56,407 bases of DNA from a virus. The stretch's first letter is position 1. The number at the start of each line of letters is the position of its first letter. The notes beneath the pieces are model-generated. The model saw only the letters and a program-made list of their open reading frames with translations. It ran no database searches and was not told the origin of the DNA. The position numbers and the translations under genes are program-made. Below are positions 16,230 through 23,483 of the stretch, in pieces. The DNA lies in IMG/VR virus record IMGVR_UViG_3300046001_003061, positions 1-56,407 of that record; one strand, 5' to 3'.

Positions 16230-16644
16230 CTAGTTGCTCTACTTCAATCCCCGAAGATTTAAGGAAATTAATCCCGGAATTATCGCGATAAGCATTAGCA
16301 TAGAATACTCGTTTAATACCACTCTGATATATGAGCTTGGCACAATCCAAGCAAGGACTATGAGTAACAAATAAATCAGCATCAAGACCAGACTCAGTAC
16401 TTCTAGCCAATTTCGCAAGTGCGTTAGTTTCTGCATGTAATACCTCCGGTCTAGTTTTAATATTTCCATCTTCTAAATCATATTCACAGTTGTTGTCCCA
16501 TCCACTGGGCATACCGTTGTAGCCAATTGATACAATTCTATCATCTTTAACTACAAGTGCGCCCACTTTAAGTCTACGTGCTGTGCTTAGTTCAGCGTAG
16601 ATATGTGCGGCTCGCATGTGTGCTGTTTGGTGTTTAGGCTTCAT
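16222..16644 (-). CDS. Deoxycytidylate deaminase-like protein (CMP/dCMP deaminase family)
   Basis: 140 residues. The zinc site is complete: H70-A-E72 with the proton-shuttling Glu, and PCLDC with C98 and C101. The N-terminal VGALVVKDDRIVSIGYNGMPSGWDN pattern and the length match phage and bacterial dCMP deaminases. dCMP deaminase makes dUMP, the substrate of the thymidylate synthase at 7008, so a role in dTTP supply is likely despite its place inside the glycan operon. The start overlaps the end of the P-loop kinase gene by 11 bases. Confidence 0.9.
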   Translation of the reverse strand: MKPKHQTAHMRAAHIYAELSTARRLKVGALVVKDDRIVSIGYNGMPSGWDNNCEYDLEDGNIKTRPEVLHAETNALAKLARSTESGLDADLFVTHSPCLDCAKLIYQSGIKRVFYANAYRDNSGINFLKSSGIEVEQLDV

Positions 16645-17035
16645 TTATTTCCTTGGCAATAATAGCTGCCCAACGTGCGGCATCTTGTTCTGTTACCCGT
16701 ATATCGTAATGCTCCGGTGGCTCAAATACTTTATTTGTATCTTCGAATCTACCTAGTTTAATTGTATCTATCCATACAACATAGTCAGCATCAAAGATAT
16801 CACGTATCTCTTTGGTAGGAGCAACAAAGTCACATACAATGTGACCGTTGCTGTCATCGGCTAACTTTTTCATACGTGTTGCCTGACGTAGTCTGCCTTC
16901 TTCAGAAAAATCCCAATCATTATACTTGCTTCTAACTGCATCAGCATTGTACCATATACAATCTATCAATGTTGATAATGCATGTGCTAGTGTAGTTTTA
17001 CCCGAGCCTGGCAGACCACAAATTAATATTCTCAT
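16634..17035 (-). CDS. Small P-loop kinase, adenylylsulfate-kinase-like
   Basis: 133 residues. Walker A GLPGSGKTT lies at residues 7-15. WYNADAVRSKYNDWDFSEEGRLRQATRM and VCDFVAPTKEIRDIF resemble APS kinase (CysC), with the last segment in place of the usual FISPFRxxR. At 133 residues it is shorter than typical CysC (about 170-200). Possible substrates are adenylylsulfate, another nucleotide or a sugar; the sequence does not decide. It overlaps the carbamoyltransferase gene upstream (4 bases) and the deaminase gene downstream (11 bases). Confidence 0.75.
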   Translation of the reverse strand: MRILICGLPGSGKTTLAHALSTLIDCIWYNADAVRSKYNDWDFSEEGRLRQATRMKKLADDSNGHIVCDFVAPTKEIRDIFDADYVVWIDTIKLGRFEDTNKVFEPPEHYDIRVTEQDAARWAAIIAKEINEA

Positions 17036-18531
17036 GATAAAACACGAACTCCGTATAATTCTTCAAAGCGATCTGCGTCAGCGCGATCATTTACCATGGG
17101 CTCGCCTCTGATGTTTAAACTTGTATTAAGCAACATCGGGCAACCCGTCCAAGTATACCATAAGCATAATAGTTCACGTATACCACTGCCATCTCGTGGA
17201 ACAGTCTGTACTCGACTTGTACCATCAACATGTATTATAGCAGGAAATTCATCAGGACGCAAGCATTTTGCAGTTGTCTGCATATATCTGCTTGTGGCAA
17301 AGCCGTTGGGCATTTCAAAATATTCATCGGCGAATTCTTCAAGTATGATAGGAGCAAAAGGTCTAAACTTTTGTCTATGTTTAATTAAGTTAACTCGATC
17401 TTTAATATCATGACCGCGCGGGTCCGCCAATAGGCTACGATTACCCAATGCTCTTGGTCCAAATTCTGCACGACCGCTAGCAACACCAACGATCTTATTG
17501 GTCATTAATTCGGAGACAACATCGGTGACAGGATAAGGGCCACTAATATTATGGCCAAGAAAAGCATTATTCCAATTAAGTCGACCCCCGTGTGCCAAGG
17601 CCGCCGCTCCAAGGCTGCTACCAGCATCACCAGGATTAGGCATAATCCATATTTCATCAAAGTATTCTCCCAAGTCTCTATTAGCACTACAATTAAGAGC
17701 AACGCCACCAGCATATACTAAATTACGGTTAGGTGCTAACTTCATTGCCTTGTACATAATATTATGTATCAATTGTTCCGCTAATGTCTGAGCTGCCGCG
17801 GCAATTTCGAAGTCGTTCCAGCGAGCTCGCATGTCATTCTCGGGCAGGCCGATATGTAGATTGTGTTTTAATGTCAGATCAAACTCGTGATCAACTAACC
17901 AATTAGAAAGTTCGTCACTCAATCGTCCTGTATTTTTTTGTGCCCAACCAGCCATGCCCATTAGAATGTATTCTTCGTCTAAGGGTTTAAGTCCAACTTC
18001 TTTGGTAAACGCACTGTACATCAAGCCGATACTGTGTGGGTATAATTGGCGCCATACTCTTGTATATTGTGCCTTACCATTGACATACTTTGCTGTCCAA
18101 ATACTAATAGTGTCCCACTCACCGATAGCATCAATTACCACAACTGTTGCATTGTCAAACGGACTTGTTTGAAAGCCTGCGGCCGCATGACTTAAATGAT
18201 GATTGTATGTTTTAAGTGGAATGTCTCGATGATTGAACCACGGTGCAGCCTTGGAAATCATATTGCGTACACTCCAGCCTTTGGTTAGCTCACTGTATTG
18301 GCCAGCGTAGAGTTGACGTGTCTTCTTAACCCAAGGTCTTTCATAGTAGGCTATTTGATGTGGATATGCACCCGATTCTAAAATTGCATCTGCTAGTAAA
18401 CTTGAACATAAGTTTGGGTCATGTTTAATTTTGCTGTAGCGTTCACTATGCCCAGCAAATACAATTTCGTCATTTTGAATGACTGTTACAGCTGCGTCAT
18501 GAAACCCAGCCGAGATGCCTAATATATTCAT
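17032..18531 (-). CDS. NodU/CmcH-type carbamoyltransferase
   Basis: 499 residues. The N-terminal Kae1-like domain opens ILGISAGFHDAAVTVI and has ERYSKIKHDP, the HHLSHAAAGF metal/nucleotide site (residues 111-120) and VVIDAIGEWD. The C-terminal domain has GRAEFGPRALGNRSLLADPR and FRPFAPIILEE, both hallmark segments. These enzymes form carbamoyl-adenylate from carbamoyl phosphate and ATP and transfer the carbamoyl group to a hydroxyl on a sugar or antibiotic. No membrane segment is seen. The context (glycosyltransferases, SGNH, sugar-nucleotide genes) points to a glycan acceptor. Its first 35 bases overlap the upstream SGNH gene. Confidence 0.93.
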   Translation of the reverse strand: MNILGISAGFHDAAVTVIQNDEIVFAGHSERYSKIKHDPNLCSSLLADAILESGAYPHQIAYYERPWVKKTRQLYAGQYSELTKGWSVRNMISKAAPWFNHRDIPLKTYNHHLSHAAAGFQTSPFDNATVVVIDAIGEWDTISIWTAKYVNGKAQYTRVWRQLYPHSIGLMYSAFTKEVGLKPLDEEYILMGMAGWAQKNTGRLSDELSNWLVDHEFDLTLKHNLHIGLPENDMRARWNDFEIAAAAQTLAEQLIHNIMYKAMKLAPNRNLVYAGGVALNCSANRDLGEYFDEIWIMPNPGDAGSSLGAAALAHGGRLNWNNAFLGHNISGPYPVTDVVSELMTNKIVGVASGRAEFGPRALGNRSLLADPRGHDIKDRVNLIKHRQKFRPFAPIILEEFADEYFEMPNGFATSRYMQTTAKCLRPDEFPAIIHVDGTSRVQTVPRDGSGIRELLCLWYTWTGCPMLLNTSLNIRGEPMVNDRADADRFEELYGVRVLS

Positions 18532-19147
18532 AAATTTTATCCGCTACTATTGTATGTCCTGCTGCTAAAAAGTGACCGTTTGGTCCTTTGGGAGTGCCAA
18601 ATGTCCACTCCATCATCGATTCATTTGGCCATCCAATAAAATATTGAGTATCGATTCGATTAATCGTAGATGCAAACTTTTCCATGTATGAATCTTCTGA
18701 TAGTTTATTCCAATTAATCTGCGTATTAAGCATAAGCAATTTTTTGCCTAGGTGATCTGCATAAGTTTGTAATAAAATTATATTCAATAGATATTGTTTA
18801 TACAAATATTCATCGTTGTGGTGACGATTTATATAATTTAACAACTCCATTCTATATGCAATATTATTAGTAAACGCCACGCCACGATGTCCGGGCCATG
18901 TATCAAAAATGCCATGCTCGTCGGCAAATTCAATACGGGCAAAATGACTCCAGGCGACGATAATTAAATCATAATCTCTAGCATGTTCTACTACATTTCG
19001 AACCATGCTGGTATTACCTGTAGCAGGCTTTCCTAAATTTGTTAACTCACAGGATAACTTATTTTGTAATACATACGGCCATGCCTGCTGAATATCAACT
19101 AGTTCATCGCCGTAGGTAAAGCTATCGCCAATGGTTAATATTCGCAT
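18497..19147 (-). CDS. SGNH/GDSL-like hydrolase
   Basis: 216 residues. The N-terminal block is ILTIGDSFTYGDEL with nucleophile S9. The second block has Gly in LGKPATGNTSMVRN, and an Asn/Trp-containing strand IIVAWSHFARIEF follows. The C-terminal His block is GPNGHFLAAGHTIVADKI (H192, H198), but no Asp lies three residues before either His, so a dyad rather than a classical triad is possible. It likely edits acyl groups on a glycan. The start overlaps the stop of the 33-residue ORF (TAATG) and the 3' end overlaps the carbamoyltransferase start. Confidence 0.8.
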   Translation of the reverse strand: MRILTIGDSFTYGDELVDIQQAWPYVLQNKLSCELTNLGKPATGNTSMVRNVVEHARDYDLIIVAWSHFARIEFADEHGIFDTWPGHRGVAFTNNIAYRMELLNYINRHHNDEYLYKQYLLNIILLQTYADHLGKKLLMLNTQINWNKLSEDSYMEKFASTINRIDTQYFIGWPNESMMEWTFGTPKGPNGHFLAAGHTIVADKIYEYIRHLGWVS

Positions 19148-19248
19148 TACTTATAGATAAATGGATCACGCTTACGTAATGCTTTTAATTTTTTACGATA
19201 AGTTATTTCTAATTTAATTCTGTTATATAAAGTCTTTAACCAATTCAT
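19147..19248 (-). CDS. 33-residue very basic peptide, possible new small gene
   Basis: Read on the minus strand from ATG 19248, 33 codons end in TAA that shares its bases with the ATG of the downstream SGNH gene (TAATG). The upstream end overlaps the last 26 bases of the 272-residue SGNH gene, and GGAGA lies a few bases before the start. This fills the only apparent gap in the operon exactly. The peptide has about 11 Lys/Arg, a Trp and three Tyr, an amphipathic helix (YNRIKLEITYRKKLKALRK) and a C-terminal DPFIYK. I have seen similar DPFIYK-ending small proteins in marine phage sequences, from memory only. Possible roles: precursor or cofactor peptide for the radical SAM enzymes, or a membrane- or RNA-binding peptide. 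Confidence 0.62.
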   Translation of the reverse strand: MNWLKTLYNRIKLEITYRKKLKALRKRDPFIYK

Positions 19249-20041
19249 TGTAGTTCTCCCGAATATACTTTGCAGCATCAATGTGCGCTGGTTCTAATGG
19301 ATGAGTTGTGGCAAATGGATATTTAAAATCTCGAGCCCATGTAAAAAATCCTTGATTATTCGGAAAGGTTGCCCATCGATCGAAATCAAGTTGATTATAC
19401 AATGTTATTATATTTTCATCATTCATTAGATATGTACAGTTATTTAACAATGCTTCATCAACCATGGAAAATATATATGGTATCTTTTTTAACTGTAGGT
19501 ATTGCTGTAACATAATTATTTCTACTAGTGAATTGTATGTTTCCCAATAGGCAGTTGAACCAACATGTTTGTAAAATGTTTTAGCAAAATCTGCTGTGCC
19601 TGTTTGTTTGGCTCGTAGCAAATGATTAGTATGATGTTGTAATATTGTTGTATTATCAGTTTTAAATTCTTTTTTTATGTCTTCTACATTATCTATTATA
19701 GACCAAGGGTTTAAATTATACCAGTTACCCCATCGTTCTCCTGTGTTATAATCAAATCTAAATTCGTATCTACCAGGAAATGTCCATGTTACTATTACCA
19801 ACCCTACGTCTAACAGACTTTCACAGCTATTCATTACAGTACGTCGAATTGCACTGTTACTAAATCCCGGGTAGGCTGCACATTCATAGTGCATACCAAA
19901 GTCTCGAGCTAGTAGTGCAGGAAAAGTACTCTGACTGACAATCGGGTATGCTGGTTCTGTACCGTTAGGGTCATGTGGCGACACTCCATCAGCAAGTTCA
20001 CTACCATAGGTAAAACTATCGCCGCCGGATAATAAAATCAT
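19223..20041 (-). CDS. SGNH/GDSL-like hydrolase
   Basis: 272 residues. It opens ILLSGGDSFTYGSELADGVSP with nucleophile S9. AYPGFSNSAIRRTVMNSC gives the second Gly/Asn block and VIVTWTFPGRYEFRF the third. THPLEPAHIDAAKYI near the C-terminus carries the catalytic-type His. As in the neighbouring SGNH proteins, no Asp precedes that His at the usual place. The middle of the protein contains a long insertion (residues about 100-200) not seen in the 216-residue relative. It starts one base within the preceding gene's stop. Substrate unknown; an acyl-sugar is the best guess from context. Confidence 0.8.
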   Translation of the reverse strand: MILLSGGDSFTYGSELADGVSPHDPNGTEPAYPIVSQSTFPALLARDFGMHYECAAYPGFSNSAIRRTVMNSCESLLDVGLVIVTWTFPGRYEFRFDYNTGERWGNWYNLNPWSIIDNVEDIKKEFKTDNTTILQHHTNHLLRAKQTGTADFAKTFYKHVGSTAYWETYNSLVEIIMLQQYLQLKKIPYIFSMVDEALLNNCTYLMNDENIITLYNQLDFDRWATFPNNQGFFTWARDFKYPFATTHPLEPAHIDAAKYIRENYNELVKDFI

Positions 20042-21141
20042 TAGGCTATTTGTCCTCGTTTAATCTGTAGTATCTGTTGATCTCGATAATCAGAATCTGA
20101 CCAATTATATTCATAAATGGCAGACGCTTGACTAGTTCTCAACTTATATACGTTTAGATGTAGGCCCAGTTGTGACCATATTACATTATGGTCTTGTGAT
20201 CCGAATGTTCGCTGTAGATCAACCTGTCCTACCTGTGGGTGTCCTATAGTTAATGATTTATCGTCGGGGTCGAATCCATTGTCTATTAACCATTGAGTAA
20301 AATCTGCTAATTCTTTTTTCATCCAATCGTACTGGCCCGGACTAATTGCCCATTCAATATCAAAATCACCTGCTGCTTCTGTTTGCGAGCGCATTGCTGA
20401 TGTAGTCAATTCATCAATCCTATGGCCTGCACCGCCTTCATCACGAAAGACTTCATAATGATGTTTGCCAATAGCTTTATTAACTCCTACAAATACGCCG
20501 CCAGCCGGACGATTTAAACTTTCAATTCCAAATAATTCAAAATCGTCCGCGTCTAATACAAAGCGTGGTGCATTTAACCAACACATCAATTGACTAGGAC
20601 GACGCCATTCGGGTGCATGCACAGCTTTGCGCATGCTTAGTACTAGAGATTCGTATTCGTGACATAATAAATTTAACTGTCGGATATGCCATTTTGTACT
20701 GTCATCAGCTTGATTGTAATAACCCGACATGTGACCGCTAACTCCCTGCAGATCTTCGAAATATCTATGTAGTTGATTTAATTTATCGTGTACTAGTTTT
20801 CCGCCTTCGAGAAATTCGCCAATCTCTCCCGGCACTATGGTATTAGCCACCGTGAAATGATCGTTGATATGATAGCCGAGATTTGCCTGATTAATTGCTG
20901 CAATTGATTGATTAATTTGATCAGTTATATATTCTGCATTACGTTCAGATTCAACAAATCCATGAAAACAAAAATTCTTCTCAAGGTGATAGTTCTTTTC
21001 TATTAGATTGTTTAATGCCGATAACCATTTACGGCCGAGCGAACTGTCAAATACATCAATATATACTGTCAGTAATTCTCCTGTTGCATCATTCTTTAGA
21101 TCAATTTCAAGTTGATCAAGCAATGTTTTGGTACCATTCAT
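20041..21141 (-). CDS. Unknown protein in radical SAM block
   Basis: 366 residues, not assigned to any family I can name. The N-terminal LLTVYIDVFDSSLGRKWLSALNNLIEK looks like an alpha/beta start. A helical central region holds FLEGGKLVHDKLNQLHRYFEDLQGVSGHMSGYY and RQLNLLCHEYESLVLSMRKAV. The C-terminal half has FVLDADDFELFG, GGVFVGVNKAIGKHHYEVFRDEGGAGH and QLGLHLNVYKLRTSQ, with several His and acidic residues that could bind metal. No signal peptide or membrane segment is present. It overlaps the upstream radical SAM gene by 26 bases and the SGNH gene by one. A function with the radical SAM enzymes is inferred only from position. Confidence 0.7.
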   Translation of the reverse strand: MNGTKTLLDQLEIDLKNDATGELLTVYIDVFDSSLGRKWLSALNNLIEKNYHLEKNFCFHGFVESERNAEYITDQINQSIAAINQANLGYHINDHFTVANTIVPGEIGEFLEGGKLVHDKLNQLHRYFEDLQGVSGHMSGYYNQADDSTKWHIRQLNLLCHEYESLVLSMRKAVHAPEWRRPSQLMCWLNAPRFVLDADDFELFGIESLNRPAGGVFVGVNKAIGKHHYEVFRDEGGAGHRIDELTTSAMRSQTEAAGDFDIEWAISPGQYDWMKKELADFTQWLIDNGFDPDDKSLTIGHPQVGQVDLQRTFGSQDHNVIWSQLGLHLNVYKLRTSQASAIYEYNWSDSDYRDQQILQIKRGQIA

Positions 21142-22405
21142 ATACAGCCGGTCTCTCTTTTAATATGTCTGCTAGTGTAAGTGTATCATTACGTATACTT
21201 TCTAGTCGTAGCACACGAGCCTTGCCCTCTGCAAGACTTACTTTGTATATATCGGGCCATTGCTCGTCAAACGTTGGTCGTGATTTTAACTGCACAAGTA
21301 TATCCTGCATTGCTCCAGAAGTTTGTGGGATTAGCTCATCTAACCATGGATGTAATAACTCGCGTGGGAGTGCAAGTGGACTAAGGATAATATCAGGGCT
21401 AAAGCTAAAAACAACCTTAGCCAAGATATCTACGTTTTCTTTTTCAGCAAGCTGGGTAATGTTTGTGACTTCAAACATGCCGGGCAGTGTGAGAGTGAAG
21501 TCAATTCGCATTTGGCGTCTGTGACTTGCAATTCTAACTCCTTCACGGAAGTTTGTAAGCCATGAATTATAGTCAAGTCCTGTTCTAATATATTCTCCAA
21601 TTTCTTGCGTACCATCAAGACTTGCACATATCTGCCAATCACGTAGCCCACTAAGAATATCAGTATACAGATTGGCCCCACGGTAAGTGACACGGCTGAG
21701 GTTTGTGTTGTAACGAGCATAGACATTTTTACCATCTCCTAATTCAACAATGCGTCGCATATAACGCCAATGTTGTTCATACATTAGTGGCTCTCCACCT
21801 ACCCAATATACTTCTTCTACTTGATGATTTTCAACAGCTTCAGCAAACTCTTTTTCAATTTGATTGTCTTGGAATGCTGATATTTGATCTCTTATTTCTG
21901 GTAGCATCCAATTATTCTTTGGATTACTCCAGTTGATCATGTTGTGTTGTCTCTGTTCAGTTTCCCATGCGCTAGACAACATATCACCGCACATACGACA
22001 CTTGAAGTTACATAGATTGCTAAATCGATAATCCCAACTGACTGGGCGCATTGTGGTAGCACCGTCTGCGTCTGTTGTGTCCCATATACTATCATACTTA
22101 TGACCAAACATGCTATCAAAATAACTACGGTAAACGGATGTGTTTAACAATTTGTCATTGCACACTTCGCACTCAGGTAGTGTTTCACCTGCCATCATAC
22201 GCTGGCGCACTGACTTCATGTGCTCGCTATTCCAATGTTCTTCAAGTGTAATAGGAATATACTTACCAGTGCCGGCCTTGGTATCTATATACTGTTCAAA
22301 GTTCTGCGCAGGCTCGCGACTAGCACAACACATACGTCGCTCAGTCTGCGGACTAAGATATGTATGTACCCAAGGTGCTAGACAAAGTGTTTGCGGTTTA
22401 TCCAT
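21116..22405 (-). CDS. Radical SAM protein with N-terminal twitch-type cluster region (class A)
   Basis: 429 residues. The radical SAM motif CNFKCRMC gives C132, C136 and C139, and WVGGEPLMYEQH is the usual GGE strand. Before it, C8 (CLAPWV), C26-C27 and the pair C79/C82 (ECEVC) form the N-terminal Cys set of so-called twitch radical SAM proteins, suggesting an auxiliary iron-sulfur cluster. Enzymes with such auxiliary clusters often modify peptides or sugars by hydrogen abstraction. The C-terminal third has no further Cys cluster. It overlaps the upstream radical SAM gene by 8 bases. Substrate unknown. Confidence 0.88.
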   Translation of the reverse strand: MDKPQTLCLAPWVHTYLSPQTERRMCCASREPAQNFEQYIDTKAGTGKYIPITLEEHWNSEHMKSVRQRMMAGETLPECEVCNDKLLNTSVYRSYFDSMFGHKYDSIWDTTDADGATTMRPVSWDYRFSNLCNFKCRMCGDMLSSAWETEQRQHNMINWSNPKNNWMLPEIRDQISAFQDNQIEKEFAEAVENHQVEEVYWVGGEPLMYEQHWRYMRRIVELGDGKNVYARYNTNLSRVTYRGANLYTDILSGLRDWQICASLDGTQEIGEYIRTGLDYNSWLTNFREGVRIASHRRQMRIDFTLTLPGMFEVTNITQLAEKENVDILAKVVFSFSPDIILSPLALPRELLHPWLDELIPQTSGAMQDILVQLKSRPTFDEQWPDIYKVSLAEGKARVLRLESIRNDTLTLADILKERPAVYEWYQNIA

Positions 22406-23483
22406 TTAAATCCCAATTGGGGAATATATCTGCAAATTTTATTTTCGACGTGGTATCTTCAAGTTTGACTTTGTCAGCTAGTTGAGGTAACAATGATTTA
22501 TCATATACCGTAGAGTTAATGATATTAATTATCTGTTGTTTAAGTGGGTGATCAGTTGCTTGATCAATCCAATTAGTTCGTTGTTCGTCGTTTAATACAG
22601 CTAGTGATAAACAAGGATTATTTCCCACAGGAGTTAAAATTACCGTAGGTTTTTTATCTAATACATACTGTGGCAATGTAGAAAACCATGTGAGAAATTC
22701 ATTAAAGCCCCATATACTAACTGCTGTGACAACATAATTTATTACAATATTGTCGGCGGCAGTCATCCATTGTTCGGCTACCTGTTTTGCAATTTTCCAT
22801 TTAATTGGTCTTCTCTGATATTCAAAATATGACCCGGTGCCGTCTATGCTCAGGGTAATCGACAGGATGTCAAATAATTTTAATTTATCTAATAGACTCG
22901 GATCTAATTTACTTGCATTTGTATTTAGACTAATAGAAATATTTTTTGAGATTCCTTTATTAATATAGTAATCTAAAATTTTATAAGTAGATGGATGTAT
23001 AGTCGGTTCGCCACCGAGCAAAGTCAGCGTCTTGATGTTCAAGTACGGTAAATCATCAATGTTATCGTTAGCACGTTGTATAGTATGAATTTTATGAAAT
23101 TTACTATTATGATGCTTTAACCAATTATTTCGTTTGCTACTAGACATACCATTACATATGATACATTCGGCATTACAATAATTGCCTATGTTAATCGACA
23201 ACTGATTAACTTCTGCCGTAGAATATACATCGTCATCAAATGATAGTTTACCACCAGCGGCGGCATTGAAATCAAGTCTTGGGCTAGGCATCGCATGCTG
23301 TTCGTTATGCCAGCAATACTTACAAGCTAGGGCTTGTTCTCCGTCTATAAATGATTGTTTAAGACCTGCTATGTCTGCTTCAGTTTCAATATTAGTAGTA
23401 AAACAACAAGGTGACATTTCACCGATAGGATTAATATACCTATTCATCCATGGTGCTGAACAAAATGTATTAGATGGTGTCAT
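22398..23483 (-). CDS. Radical SAM protein with N-terminal twitch-type cluster region (class A, compact)
   Basis: 361 residues, the shortest of the five. The motif CNAECIIC gives C103, C107 and C110, and LLGGEPTIHPSTYKIL is the GGE strand. The N-terminal set is C8 (FCSAPW), C26-C27 (PCC) and C54/C57 (CKYCW). The spacing between the N-terminal set and the SAM motif is about 30 residues shorter than in its neighbours. It overlaps the 852-residue gene by 14 bases at the start and the 429-residue gene by 8 at the end. Chemistry inferred from the family only. Confidence 0.88.
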   Translation of the reverse strand: MTPSNTFCSAPWMNRYINPIGEMSPCCFTTNIETEADIAGLKQSFIDGEQALACKYCWHNEQHAMPSPRLDFNAAAGGKLSFDDDVYSTAEVNQLSINIGNYCNAECIICNGMSSSKRNNWLKHHNSKFHKIHTIQRANDNIDDLPYLNIKTLTLLGGEPTIHPSTYKILDYYINKGISKNISISLNTNASKLDPSLLDKLKLFDILSITLSIDGTGSYFEYQRRPIKWKIAKQVAEQWMTAADNIVINYVVTAVSIWGFNEFLTWFSTLPQYVLDKKPTVILTPVGNNPCLSLAVLNDEQRTNWIDQATDHPLKQQIINIINSTVYDKSLLPQLADKVKLEDTTSKIKFADIFPNWDLNG

